DNA of 38,890 bases from an uncultured Pelagibacteraceae bacterium (GCA_902595725.1 CACJRJ010000013.1:1-38890); one strand, 5' to 3'; positions 1-10,104 are shown, counted from the stretch's first letter. Made by a program: numbers and translations. Notes: generated from the letters alone by a model not told the origin.

Positions 1-828
1 ATTGTAATGGCTTACGTAATTGGTGGAATTATGGAGAGTATGGGTAACAACGTTTCATATGCTGAAGGAGTTGATTCACAAGCAGTTTATGAATCAATTA
101 GAATCGGTGATGTAACAATATCACACGAAGTTTGGGAATCTGCTTTCGGTAAATCATTTACTACAGCTTTAGATAAAGGTGGTTTGCTTGACTGGGGAGA
201 TCACGAAGCAAGAACTCTTGAGGATATGGGATATCCAAATTGGGTTGTTGAAAAAGGTTTATGCCCAGGTCTACCAGACTGGACTGCTTTAAAAAATCCA
301 GACTGTGCAAAAAACTTTACAACTCCTGATTCACCAGATGGAAAAGGAAGAATGTTAGAAGGTCCACAAACTTGGCACGGTGATTTAATTCCACAAAGAA
401 TTGATGCATTAGGTTTAGGAGACCTTTGGTGGGTTAAATTTGCTGGAAGTGCAGATGCACTTTGGGCAGAACTTAAAGCTGCTAAAAAAGAAGGAAGAGG
501 AACTATCATCTTTAACTGGACGCCAAACTTTACTGATGGTGCTGGTTTTACATTTATAGATTTTCCTCCATACACAGCTGGTTGTAGACCAGAAGATGGT
601 GGAGATGGTAAATGTGGTTCGCCAGATGGTTATTTGAAAAAGGCTGTTAACGCAGACTTTCCAAAAACTCATCCAGCAGCAGCTGCAATGTTTAAAAAAC
701 TTTCATTTTCTACAAGTCAAATTGGTGCAATGGCCGCTTTAGTTGACGAAGATGGTATGACACACCAAGATGCAGCTAAAAAATGGTTAGCTGACAATAA
801 GAGTGTTTGGCAAGCTTTTACCAAATAA
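1..828 (+). CDS. proX: Glycine betaine/proline-type ABC transporter substrate-binding protein (OpuAC/ProX family), 5'-truncated by window edge
   Basis: ORF is open in frame to position 1 (att gta atg...). Translation reads as the C-terminal part of an OpuAC-type binding protein (GDVTISHEVWESAFGKSF..., WTPNFTDGAGFTFIDFPPYTAGC). Lies upstream of ProV/ProW genes. Confidence 0.85.
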   Translation: MVMAYVIGGIMESMGNNVSYAEGVDSQAVYESIRIGDVTISHEVWESAFGKSFTTALDKGGLLDWGDHEARTLEDMGYPNWVVEKGLCPGLPDWTALKNPDCAKNFTTPDSPDGKGRMLEGPQTWHGDLIPQRIDALGLGDLWWVKFAGSADALWAELKAAKKEGRGTIIFNWTPNFTDGAGFTFIDFPPYTAGCRPEDGGDGKCGSPDGYLKKAVNADFPKTHPAAAAMFKKLSFSTSQIGAMAALVDEDGMTHQDAAKKWLADNKSVWQAFTK

Positions 829-851
829 AGGTTAAAGTAATAATTATAAAG

Positions 852-886
852 TCTCTCCCAACAAAATGTTGGGGGAGATTTTTTTA
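852..886 (+). terminator. Rho-independent terminator after proX
   Basis: 12-bp stem TCTCTCCCAACA-AAA-TGTTGGGGGAGA (one G-U pair) followed by a T-run. Confidence 0.9.
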
Positions 887-930
887 TTTTAACTTTAGAA
901 AAACGGTTACTTAAAAGTTTATTTAATCTA

Positions 931-1392
931 ATGACAAAATATTTTCTTTATATATCTCTTAGCTTACTATTTTTAAATTCAGCCTTTGCAAAAGATGTGG
1001 ATATCCAAGAGGATATTAATCTTAGTTTTGTATGTGATTTAGAAAAAAAAATACTTAAGAATTCTGAATACAATTATCAAACTTTTCTAGCCAAAGATTT
1101 AGATGATAAGGATTTAGATAAATTCGATATTGAGGCAAAAAAACCAGAAACACTTTTGATTAGTGGATTGTCTTTATTTCTTTCAGAGACAGAAAAATTA
1201 AATGTTAAAATAGTAAATAAAGATGTTGTTTTATTTAAAGCAATTGACCAAAAAAAAAATTACTCAGAGTCTGGTATTATAAATAGAAAATCAGGCGAAT
1301 TAGTTCATGAAATTACAAGAAATGTAAAAAGTGAAAACTCGGAAAAAGATATTTCCTTTTATTCATGTAGAAAAATAGACACAAATGTCTGA
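931..1392 (+). CDS. Hypothetical secreted protein
   Basis: 153-aa ORF with an N-terminal signal-peptide-like stretch (MTKYFLYISLSLLFLNSAFA); no recognised domain. Confidence 0.65.
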   Translation: MTKYFLYISLSLLFLNSAFAKDVDIQEDINLSFVCDLEKKILKNSEYNYQTFLAKDLDDKDLDKFDIEAKKPETLLISGLSLFLSETEKLNVKIVNKDVVLFKAIDQKKNYSESGIINRKSGELVHEITRNVKSENSEKDISFYSCRKIDTNV

Positions 1393-1426
1393 TTTTTTTT
1401 TAATTAATTTTGTGTAAAGTATTGTT

Positions 1427-1804
1427 ATGAAAAAAATTATTATTAGTATAATTTTTAGTTTTTTAATTACATCTGAAGTTCTAGCTCGTAGTACTGGATG
1501 TAAGGAAGGAAATTGTGAAAATGGTTATGGTAAGTGGGTTTATACAGATAAAACAACTTATGAAGGTGAGTGGGTAAACACAAAAAAACATGGTCAAGGA
1601 ACAGAAACTTGGCCTAATGGATATATTTATAAAGGCGAATTTAAGAATAGTGAGTGGAGTGGGCAAGGTACATTAACTTTTCCAAATGGCGCAACGTATG
1701 TTGGAGAATGGGCCAATGGTTTTATGAATGGAAAAGGAACTTTTACCTGGTCTGATGGTAAAGAAAAAACAGGTACCTGGATTAATGGAAAATTACAAGA
1801 ATAA
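1427..1804 (+). CDS. MORN-repeat protein with signal peptide
   Basis: Tandem MORN-like repeats: YEGEWVNTKKHGQGTETWPNG / YKGEFKNSEWSGQGTLTFPNG / YVGEWANGFMNGKGTFTWSDG; hydrophobic N-terminus. Confidence 0.88.
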   Translation: MKKIIISIIFSFLITSEVLARSTGCKEGNCENGYGKWVYTDKTTYEGEWVNTKKHGQGTETWPNGYIYKGEFKNSEWSGQGTLTFPNGATYVGEWANGFMNGKGTFTWSDGKEKTGTWINGKLQE

Positions 1805-1812
1805 TTAAAATA

Positions 1813-2364
1813 ATGATAAAAAATAATTATATAAATAGATTAAAAGAGTTGCCTGAAACAACAAGGCAATTTGGTGGTCTTCTTATCTTAACACTTATTA
1901 TAATTTTATCTTTTGGTATTTTAAATATTTATTGGGGAGAAGGAGATGAATTAATTAAAAAAATGAAATTAGAAGAAGAAAGAATTGCAAAAGAAAAAAA
2001 ACTTAACGCACTTATATCAAAACTTCCATCAGGTATTCTAGTAACCTTTGATGGAACAGATAATTTTAGATTGACTGATGAATTATATGAAGCAGTTTGT
2101 AATGCAACAAAACTTCTTCCTCAACGTGCTATCATGGCTGCTCATTTTTTAAATTATGAAGCTTACGAACTATATACTATCAATGGTAATAAAATTGATG
2201 AAACATATGTTAAATGGGATAAAGAGAAAAACAAATGTTTTGCTGGTTACACTGTAAGTGGAGCTAATGTCGGAGTAAATAAAACAGCAAATGTAAGTGG
2301 AGAGGTTTTAAGTTTTTTAAGCACCGGTATTGATACAAGGGTTTATTTTATTAAAAATTTTTAA
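1813..2364 (+). CDS. Hypothetical single-pass membrane protein
   Basis: 183-aa ORF, one hydrophobic segment (GGLLILTLIIILSFGILNIYW) near the N-terminus; starts 8 nt after the MORN gene. Confidence 0.65.
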   Translation: MIKNNYINRLKELPETTRQFGGLLILTLIIILSFGILNIYWGEGDELIKKMKLEEERIAKEKKLNALISKLPSGILVTFDGTDNFRLTDELYEAVCNATKLLPQRAIMAAHFLNYEAYELYTINGNKIDETYVKWDKEKNKCFAGYTVSGANVGVNKTANVSGEVLSFLSTGIDTRVYFIKNF

Positions 2365-2430
2365 GGAGGAAAGTAATAAATTATATAGATTTTATTTTAT
2401 CTTAATTTCGTATAACTTGATTAAGAATTT

Positions 2431-3462
2431 ATGTCAGAACCAGTAATTAAATGTGAAGCTGTTTACAAAATTTTTGGAGAAAATGCCAAAAAAATGCTTC
2501 AAGAGTCAAATGGCAATGTAGACGCAAAAACCTTTCAAGAAAATGGATGCATAGTAGGCGTTAACAATGCTTCATTTGAAGTTTCAAAAGGAGAAATGCT
2601 AGTTGTAATGGGTTTGTCTGGTTCAGGTAAATCGACTTTATTAAGATGTATTTCTAGATTAACTGATGCAACAGGTGGAAAAATTTTTATAGAAGGTCAA
2701 GATTTACTTCAATTAAATAATAAAGAACTGATAGAGCTTAGAAGAAATAAAATGGGAATGGTTTTTCAGAGTTTTGCTCTACTTCCTCATAAAACAGTTG
2801 TAGAAAATATTGCCTTCCCGCTCCAAATTAAGGGAATTAAAACTGAAGATAGCATTAGTAAAGCAATGGATATGGTTAAACTTGTTGGTCTTGATGGAAG
2901 AGAAAACTATTTTCCAAGAGAACTTTCTGGAGGTCAACAACAAAGAGTAGGTATTGCGAGATCATTAGCAGTAGAGCCAGATATTTGGTTTTTGGATGAA
3001 CCTTTTTCTGCATTAGATCCATTAATTAGAAAAGAAATGCAGGATGAGTTTTTAAGACTTCAAGATAAATTACAGAAAACAATTATGTTTATTACACATG
3101 ATTTTGACGAGGCTCTAAAACTTGCTGATCGAATTGCGATTATGAAAGATGGTATAATTGAACAGCTAGATACGCCTGCTAACATTGTTTTAAAACCAGC
3201 AACTGAATATGTAAGGAAATTTACTGAAGAAGTTCCTAGGGAAAAAGTTTTGTTAATAGAAGATGTAATGGATCCATCTACCACTGAAAATTTGGGTGAT
3301 TTGAAGGTTTTAAAAAATGAAATTATTGAAAATGTTGCTGAAAAAATTTTAACTCAAGAAAAATCAGTAGCAGTAATAGATAATAACAACAAAATTGTAG
3401 GCTCTATTAATCCAACAAAAATAATTAATACAGTTTTTGGAGGAAGAAAAAATAATAATTAA
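2431..3462 (+). CDS. proV: Glycine betaine/proline ABC transporter ATP-binding protein
   Basis: Walker A GLSGSGKST, signature LSGGQQQRVGIARSLA, Walker B DIWFLDEPFSALD; C-terminal CBS-like tail. Confidence 0.93.
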   Translation: MSEPVIKCEAVYKIFGENAKKMLQESNGNVDAKTFQENGCIVGVNNASFEVSKGEMLVVMGLSGSGKSTLLRCISRLTDATGGKIFIEGQDLLQLNNKELIELRRNKMGMVFQSFALLPHKTVVENIAFPLQIKGIKTEDSISKAMDMVKLVGLDGRENYFPRELSGGQQQRVGIARSLAVEPDIWFLDEPFSALDPLIRKEMQDEFLRLQDKLQKTIMFITHDFDEALKLADRIAIMKDGIIEQLDTPANIVLKPATEYVRKFTEEVPREKVLLIEDVMDPSTTENLGDLKVLKNEIIENVAEKILTQEKSVAVIDNNNKIVGSINPTKIINTVFGGRKNNN

Positions 3463-3465
3463 ATC

Positions 3466-5619
3466 ATGGAATTTATAAAAAAATATCCAAAGTTATTTCA
3501 ATGGTTATTTTTATTGATTGCATTTTTTGCTTTATGTTTTGCAATTGATGTTCCAGAAACATATAAATTTATTCGGGTCCAGGCAGAATTTGTTAAAGAT
3601 CCAAATCAAAGTAGCTATGTTTTTCTTGGCAAAGAAGTAAGATATTACGCTTTTGATGTATTTTGGAGACTGCCTCCATTGCTTGGATGGTTACCCATTT
3701 GGATAAATGATTCATTATTTTTCTTAATGAACGAATGGATGCCAATGGAGTTTTGGGATGAGGATATTAAAGAATTTAAAACTCGACCTTTGTTATTACA
3801 AGTAAGTAGAAATTTAACTTTTTTTATGACGTTTTTAATAGAGTTAATTAGAGAAATTTTAATAGGTGGAAAAAATACCATTGTTACATTTACAAGCTGG
3901 GATTGGATTAGTGAAAATCCTTGGGCAAAGCTGCCTGGTTTGCCTTGGACAATCGTTGCTGCTGGTGCAGTAATACTTGGTTATAATTTAAGTGGCAAAG
4001 GTCTAGCCTTATTTGCAGGTTTAGTTATGGTTTATATCTCCATATTTGGTCAGTGGAAACCTTCGATGCAAACTCTTTCATTTATATTAGTTGCAGCACC
4101 ACTATCATTTATTTTTGGTTTAGGTTTAGGCATTGCGGCATTTAAAAGTAAACGTATTGAGAAAGCTTTATATCCAATACTTTTAGTTATGCAAACTATG
4201 CCACAATATGCGGTATTAGTTCCTGCAATGGTTTTGTTCGGAGTCGGTGATCATTCTGCAGTAATTATAACTATGGTTGTTGCTATTCCACCAATGATAT
4301 TATTAACTTTATTAGGTTTAAGAGCAATACCCCCAGAAGTTATTGAAGCGGGCAAAATGAGTGGATGCAATAATTGGCAACTGATGCTTAAAGTATTAAT
4401 TCCAACAGCAAGAAGAGATATTTTGATTGGTGTAAACCAGGTTATAATGGTGTGTTTTTCTATGGCAGTTATCTCAGCTTTTATAGCTGCAAAAGGTTTA
4501 GGATATAATTTATTGTTAGCGTTAAATAGATTGGATATTGGTATGGCCTTGGAAGCTGGATTGTGCATTAGTTTAATTGCAATTCTTTTAGATAAAATGT
4601 CTTTAGCTTGGGCAAATAAACAAATAGATTATTTTGGTAATCTGACATTCTTTCAAAAAAATAAAAACATTTTATTTTTTGCTGCAACAGTAATTATAGG
4701 AATTGTACTTGCTTATGTTGGAACTTTTTTATTCAAAGGTAGTTACAATTATTTATTTGAAGTTCCACATAATAAAGGAATATCAACAGCCGATTTTTGG
4801 AATAAAGGTGTTGATTGGATCTTCGATACGTTTTTTGTATATATAAAAGCATTTAATACATGGTTGATTCAAGACGTACTTCAGCCAATGAGAGCTTTAT
4901 ATTTAAGAATGCCTGCGGTAGCTACAATAGTTTTAGTTGTTGGAGCTGGATATTTAATCGGTGGCATTCGTTCAGCTTTAGTTGTTTGTGGTTTAACATT
5001 ATTTATTGCCCTAAGCCCTTGGTGGGATAGAGCTTTAGTCACGACTTATATGGCAACATTTGGAGTTATTGTATCTTGTATAATTGGATTTACAGTTGGA
5101 ACTTTATGTTTTCAAAACAAACATTCTGCGAGTTTTATGTTGGGGGTTTGTGATATATTTCAAACTTTTCCTTCATTCGTATACTTAATTCCAGTGATGA
5201 TGCTTTTTGGTATAACTGATACATCAGTTTTAATTGCAGTTATAGTTTACGCAACAATACCTGCAACACGTTATACAATTGAAGGTCTTAGAAGTGTTCC
5301 AGCTGGCTTGCATGATGCTGCAACAATGTCAGGTGTAAATAAATTCCAAAGATTGACTAAAATAGAATTTCCTTTAGCATTTCCTCACATGATGCTTGGC
5401 TTAAATCAAACAATTGTATTTGCATTGTTTATGGTGATCATTGGAGCTTTTATTGGAACTGAAGATTTGGGACAATATATTCTAAAAGCATTATCAGATA
5501 AACAAGGTGCGGGCAAAGGATTAACGCTTGGGATTTGCGTTGCTTTCATAGGTTTAATATTTGATAATTTAATTAGAACCTGGGTAGAGAAAAGAAAAAA
5601 ACATCTTGGCATAAATTAA
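3466..5619 (+). CDS. proW: Glycine betaine/proline-type ABC permease, two ProW domains in one polypeptide
   Basis: 717 aa with two separate EAA-like regions (IPPEVIEAGKMSGCNNWQLMLKVLIPTA and VPAGLHDAATMSGVNKFQRLTKIEFPLA); starts 4 nt after proV. Confidence 0.9.
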   Translation: MEFIKKYPKLFQWLFLLIAFFALCFAIDVPETYKFIRVQAEFVKDPNQSSYVFLGKEVRYYAFDVFWRLPPLLGWLPIWINDSLFFLMNEWMPMEFWDEDIKEFKTRPLLLQVSRNLTFFMTFLIELIREILIGGKNTIVTFTSWDWISENPWAKLPGLPWTIVAAGAVILGYNLSGKGLALFAGLVMVYISIFGQWKPSMQTLSFILVAAPLSFIFGLGLGIAAFKSKRIEKALYPILLVMQTMPQYAVLVPAMVLFGVGDHSAVIITMVVAIPPMILLTLLGLRAIPPEVIEAGKMSGCNNWQLMLKVLIPTARRDILIGVNQVIMVCFSMAVISAFIAAKGLGYNLLLALNRLDIGMALEAGLCISLIAILLDKMSLAWANKQIDYFGNLTFFQKNKNILFFAATVIIGIVLAYVGTFLFKGSYNYLFEVPHNKGISTADFWNKGVDWIFDTFFVYIKAFNTWLIQDVLQPMRALYLRMPAVATIVLVVGAGYLIGGIRSALVVCGLTLFIALSPWWDRALVTTYMATFGVIVSCIIGFTVGTLCFQNKHSASFMLGVCDIFQTFPSFVYLIPVMMLFGITDTSVLIAVIVYATIPATRYTIEGLRSVPAGLHDAATMSGVNKFQRLTKIEFPLAFPHMMLGLNQTIVFALFMVIIGAFIGTEDLGQYILKALSDKQGAGKGLTLGICVAFIGLIFDNLIRTWVEKRKKHLGIN

Positions 5620-5623
5620 AATT

Positions 5624-7102
5624 GTGAAAAAATTTCTTGTTGCTATTGACCAAGGCACTACATCAACAAGAGTAATTTTGTTTGATACAAAAGGTAACAC
5701 AAAATTTATATCACAGTTTGAATTTAAACAATATTTTCCAAAAAATGGTTGGGTAGAACATAATCCAAATGAGATTTGGAAGACTACACTTAAATCATTA
5801 AAAAAAGTTATACAAAAAGCTAAGAAGTTAAAAGGAAAAATATTAAGTATTGGAATTACCAATCAAAGAGAAACAACTATCCTCTGGAATAAAAAAAATG
5901 GCAAACCAATTTACAATGCTATTGTTTGGCAGGATAGACGTACACAACAATTTTGCCAAAAATTGAAAAAAAATAATTATGAAAATATTATTAGAAAAAA
6001 AACTGGCTTATTTATTGATCCATATTTTTCAGCAACGAAAATTAGATGGATATTAGATAATGTTAAAGAATCAAAAAGATTATTAAAATTAAATAATTTA
6101 CTATTTGGAACCATTGATACCTTTTTAATTTGGAAGCTCACTAAAGGAAAAAGACATTTAACTGAAGCAACTAATGCATCCAGAACAATGTTGTACAATA
6201 TAAATACAAATCAATGGGATAAAAATATATTAAAAAAATTAAAGATATCACACAAAATTCTTCCGGAAGTAAAAAATTCAGCTGATAGTTTTGGGACTTT
6301 AGATAAAAAAATTATCGGACAAGAAATCCCTATATCTGCAGTTTTAGGAGATCAGCAGGCAGCAGCAATTGGTCAATCTTGTTTTCAAAAAGGTTCAATC
6401 AAAAGTACTTATGGTACTGGTGCATTTGTAATAATAAATACCGGTTCAAAGAAAATTTTTTCAAAAAATAAGTTATTGACCACAATTTGTTATCGAATAA
6501 ATGGAAAAAATACTTATGCATTAGAAGGTTCAATTTTTATTGCTGGAGCAGGAATACAATGGCTTAGAGATAAAATAAAACTAATCGATCATGCATATGA
6601 AACAGAAAATATTGCTAAATCAAAAAAAAGTAATGAAGGTGTATATGTAGTTCCAGCATTTAGTGGAATAGGTGCCCCCTATTGGAGACCAGATGCAAGA
6701 GGAGCCATTACCGGTTTAACAAGAAACAGTGATTGGAAAAGTTTAGTAAGAGCTGTTGTAGAATCTGTTGCTTATCAAAGTTATGATTTATTTGAAGCAA
6801 TGAAAAAAGATGGACTTAAACTTAAATTGATTAAAGTTGATGGAGGAATGGTAGCGAACAATTGGTTTGCTCAATTTTTATCAGATATAATAAATTTAAA
6901 TGTAATTAGACCAAAAACTCTAGAAACAACTGCATTAGGAGCTGCACTTTTAGCCGGATATCAGATTGGAGAATTTAAATCTTTGAATGAAATTCAAGTT
7001 AAGTGGAAAAAAGATAGAGTTTTTTCTCCAAAACTTAATAAATCATTGAGAAATAATTTATTGCAAGGATGGAAACAAGCAATTAGAAAAACTTTAGCAT
7101 AA
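5624..7102 (+). CDS. glpK: Glycerol kinase
   Basis: FGGY kinase motifs: AIDQGTTSTRVILFD, NQRETTILWNKKNGKPIYNAIVWQDRRT, GDQQAAAIGQSCF, YGTGAFVIINTG, GAPYWRPDARGAITGLTR. GTG start. Confidence 0.95.
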   Translation: MKKFLVAIDQGTTSTRVILFDTKGNTKFISQFEFKQYFPKNGWVEHNPNEIWKTTLKSLKKVIQKAKKLKGKILSIGITNQRETTILWNKKNGKPIYNAIVWQDRRTQQFCQKLKKNNYENIIRKKTGLFIDPYFSATKIRWILDNVKESKRLLKLNNLLFGTIDTFLIWKLTKGKRHLTEATNASRTMLYNINTNQWDKNILKKLKISHKILPEVKNSADSFGTLDKKIIGQEIPISAVLGDQQAAAIGQSCFQKGSIKSTYGTGAFVIINTGSKKIFSKNKLLTTICYRINGKNTYALEGSIFIAGAGIQWLRDKIKLIDHAYETENIAKSKKSNEGVYVVPAFSGIGAPYWRPDARGAITGLTRNSDWKSLVRAVVESVAYQSYDLFEAMKKDGLKLKLIKVDGGMVANNWFAQFLSDIINLNVIRPKTLETTALGAALLAGYQIGEFKSLNEIQVKWKKDRVFSPKLNKSLRNNLLQGWKQAIRKTLA

Positions 7103-7110
7103 TTTTAGCT

Positions 7111-8130
7111 ATGAAAAAAATATTAATAATTGGCGGTGGAGCAATGGGATCTGCTTTTTCGATTCCGTGTGCAGAAAATAATAATGATGTCACTATAATC
7201 GGCTCAGTATTAGAAGACGATTTTATTTCCTCAATAAAATCTAATAAAAGTTTACACCCAAGTTTAAATGTAATTTTACCAAAAAATATTAAAATTGAAA
7301 AATTTAGTACAAGTGCTGATAGAGATTTAGATTTAATCGTAGTTGCTGTTAGCTCAGCTGGAATTGATTGGGTGGGTGATGAGATTTCAAAATTTTATAA
7401 ATCTAATACACCAATAATTTTGCTTACAAAAGGTCTTTCAATAATTAACGATCAACTAACAACTTTGACTGAAAAATTAGAAATGATTTTAAAAAAAAAT
7501 GGTCATAATAAAGTTAGTATTTCTTCAGTCAAAGGTCCCTGTTTGGCATCAGGTCTTGCAAATAAAATGAGAACAGGAACTATAATAGCAAATAAAAATA
7601 TTAAAGAGGCTCAAAAAATTCAGAATATTATTCAAACAGAATATTACAAATGTGAAATATCAGATGATATAGAGGGTGTAGAAATTTCTTCAGCAATAAA
7701 AAATCTTTATTCAATGTTAATTGGTGGTTCGCAAGGATTAAGTAACCCAGCTGCCTCAAAAGAAATCCAAGAAAAATATTTTTTAAACACCGCTGCTAGT
7801 TTGATTCATAGATCAATTTCTGAGATGGTAGAAATTGTTAATAATTATTCAGGTAAAACCGAAACTGTTTATGGTTTAGCTGGTTTAGGAGATATATATG
7901 TAAGTGTGTCTGGTGGAAGAAATAGCCAAATGGGAAAATATTTGGGACAAGGTTATTTGTATAAAGAAGCTAAAGAAAAATTTATGAAAAATACAACAGT
8001 TGAAGGCGCACAGTTAGCTTTTGATATTGGTCCAAAACTTATGGCGAAATTTGATAAACGTAAATTTCCACTTTTATTTAGCATTCTGGAATGTATTTGT
8101 GAAAACAAAAAATTACAGATCGATTGGTAA
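7111..8130 (+). CDS. gpsA: NAD(P)-dependent glycerol-3-phosphate dehydrogenase-like
   Basis: N-terminal IIGGGAMGSAFSIPCAEN Rossmann motif; later AIKNLYSMLIGG and YGLAGLGDIYVSVSGGRNSQMGKYLGQG as in GpsA; 9 nt after glpK. Confidence 0.85.
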   Translation: MKKILIIGGGAMGSAFSIPCAENNNDVTIIGSVLEDDFISSIKSNKSLHPSLNVILPKNIKIEKFSTSADRDLDLIVVAVSSAGIDWVGDEISKFYKSNTPIILLTKGLSIINDQLTTLTEKLEMILKKNGHNKVSISSVKGPCLASGLANKMRTGTIIANKNIKEAQKIQNIIQTEYYKCEISDDIEGVEISSAIKNLYSMLIGGSQGLSNPAASKEIQEKYFLNTAASLIHRSISEMVEIVNNYSGKTETVYGLAGLGDIYVSVSGGRNSQMGKYLGQGYLYKEAKEKFMKNTTVEGAQLAFDIGPKLMAKFDKRKFPLLFSILECICENKKLQIDW

Positions 8131-8135
8131 TTATT

Positions 8136-9476
8136 CTATTTTTTTGGTTGATTTAAAAAAACTTTTGAAGAGTCATCCATTGCTGTTGCCCAAGGTGTAT
8201 GATGTACTGGGGCAATAGATCCTGTAACAGGTGAAGAAAAAGATTTATTTCTATATGTCATAATATCTTCTACTTTATGGTGTTCCCATTCTTTAAAGTG
8301 TTTTCTAATTAACTCAAAATCAATTTTTGGATAATCAGATAGCCCATGAAGTTCTTTAGTATATTCAGTTTGAAAGTCTATCATTTGATCTGGATTTTCT
8401 AATTTTTCTTCTAAAGCAACCCATTTATTTATATCTTTTTCTATTTCTGAGCTATTTGGAATTTTACTTCTACCCATTATTACATCTCTTGCATACCACG
8501 CCTGACAATCAAACATATTAAAAGTATGAAATTGATCTTGCATACCTAAATAAAGTAATTTGTGATTATCTTGCCATACGACACCTTTATATAACTTTGG
8601 TGGATATAATCTGTTTCTAGTTTTTAGCTTAAGATCCTCAGTTAAAAATGGGAAATGGTGAAGATAACCAGAACACAAAATTATTGCATCAGCCTCTTGC
8701 TCATGCCCATCTTTAAAGATTGCTTTATTTCCAACCAGTTTATCTAAATAATGTACTTCTTTTACTCCCTTGGGCCATTTGAATCCCATTGGGTTATTTC
8801 TATAACCTATAGTTACACTTTTAGCTCCATACTTGTGGCATTGAAGAGCAACATCTTCTGCTGAATAACTGCTTCCTAAAACAATAACATTTTTTCCTCT
8901 AAATTCCTCTGCATCTCTAAAATCATGTGAATGCATAATTCTACCTGGAAAAGATTTCATTCCAGGATATTCTGGAATGAATGGAACTGAAAAGTGACCA
9001 GTTGATACAACTACATAATTAAAAATATCTTTTGAAAATTTGTCATTTTTTTTATCATGAGAAGTAATCTCAAAATTATTTCCATCGAAAACAACTTTAG
9101 AAACAGTTGTGCTAAATCTTACTTTATTTTTTAGATTACCTTTTTTTACTCTGCCAGTTATATAATCATATAAAACTTCTCTAGGTGGAAATGATGGAAT
9201 AGGTTTTCCAAAATGTTCATCAAACGAATAGTCGGCAAATTCCAAACATTCTTTTGGACCATTTGACCACAGATACCTATACATACTATTAGGAACAGGA
9301 TCACCATATTGGTCAGATCCAGTTCTCCAACTATAATTCCATAATCCTCCCCAGTCTTCCTGTTTTTCAAAGCAAACTATTTCAGGTATTTTTTCACCTT
9401 TTTTTTCAGCCTGTTCGAAAGCCCTCAACATCGAAAGACCACAAGGTCCAGTACCAATAATAGCTACTTTTGTCAT
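8136..9476 (-). CDS. tmm: Flavin-containing monooxygenase, trimethylamine monooxygenase type
   Basis: GTGPCGLSML (FAD), FMO-identifying motif FPGRIMHSHDFR, GSSYSAEDVALQ (NADPH); overall resembles SAR11/Roseobacter Tmm. Confidence 0.88.
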   Translation of the reverse strand: MTKVAIIGTGPCGLSMLRAFEQAEKKGEKIPEIVCFEKQEDWGGLWNYSWRTGSDQYGDPVPNSMYRYLWSNGPKECLEFADYSFDEHFGKPIPSFPPREVLYDYITGRVKKGNLKNKVRFSTTVSKVVFDGNNFEITSHDKKNDKFSKDIFNYVVVSTGHFSVPFIPEYPGMKSFPGRIMHSHDFRDAEEFRGKNVIVLGSSYSAEDVALQCHKYGAKSVTIGYRNNPMGFKWPKGVKEVHYLDKLVGNKAIFKDGHEQEADAIILCSGYLHHFPFLTEDLKLKTRNRLYPPKLYKGVVWQDNHKLLYLGMQDQFHTFNMFDCQAWYARDVIMGRSKIPNSSEIEKDINKWVALEEKLENPDQMIDFQTEYTKELHGLSDYPKIDFELIRKHFKEWEHHKVEDIMTYRNKSFSSPVTGSIAPVHHTPWATAMDDSSKVFLNQPKK

Positions 9477-9592
9477 AGTATTTTTAAACCCTTTAAATAA
9501 TTTTTAAATCTATCTTATCTAAATATTAATTCAATGATTTTAATTCTTGCAATAATTCTAATTTTAATTTTAATGTCATAAAAAATAACTCT

Positions 9593-10102
9593 ATGCCAAA
9601 ATTAATATCCAGCTATGTAAAATTTATTGATACTATTTGTATTAAAGTTGGAAGAATAGTTATGTATGGAGTTTTTTTTATGATGTTCGTACTCATCCTT
9701 TCTTTTGTTACTAGAAACATAATTAATTATCCATTGATGTGGATAATTGAGATGGCTCAATTTACAATTACTGCATATTATTTATTGGGTGGTGGTTATT
9801 CTATGATTACAGATGATCATGTAAGAATGGATTTATTTTATGGTAGACTTTCGGAAAGAGGAAAAGCAAAAATGGATGCTTTTACAAGTATATTTTTAAT
9901 TTTCTATTTAGTAATTTTATTTTATGGATCCATAACAAGCTTACAATACACCATTCAAACTAAACAAAAACTTTTTACGGCGTGGGCACCTTATGTTTGG
10001 CCAATAAAAAGTTTAATGTTAATAGGTATTTTTCTAATGTTACTGCAAGCTTTTTCAATGCTTTTTAAAGACATAGCTAAAATAAAAGGTAAAAAAATAT
10101 AA
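9593..10102 (+). CDS. TRAP transporter small permease (DctQ-like)
   Basis: Small 4-TM protein (NYPLMWIIEMAQFTITAYYLLGGGYSMITDDHVRMDLFY), 2 nt upstream of DctM. Confidence 0.9.
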   Translation: MPKLISSYVKFIDTICIKVGRIVMYGVFFMMFVLILSFVTRNIINYPLMWIIEMAQFTITAYYLLGGGYSMITDDHVRMDLFYGRLSERGKAKMDAFTSIFLIFYLVILFYGSITSLQYTIQTKQKLFTAWAPYVWPIKSLMLIGIFLMLLQAFSMLFKDIAKIKGKKI

Positions 10103-10104
10103 AT

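Noticed and set aside
201-575. 124-aa minus-strand ORF inside the proX-like gene
   Set aside because: Antisense shadow of a confidently assigned coding region; no recognisable domain.
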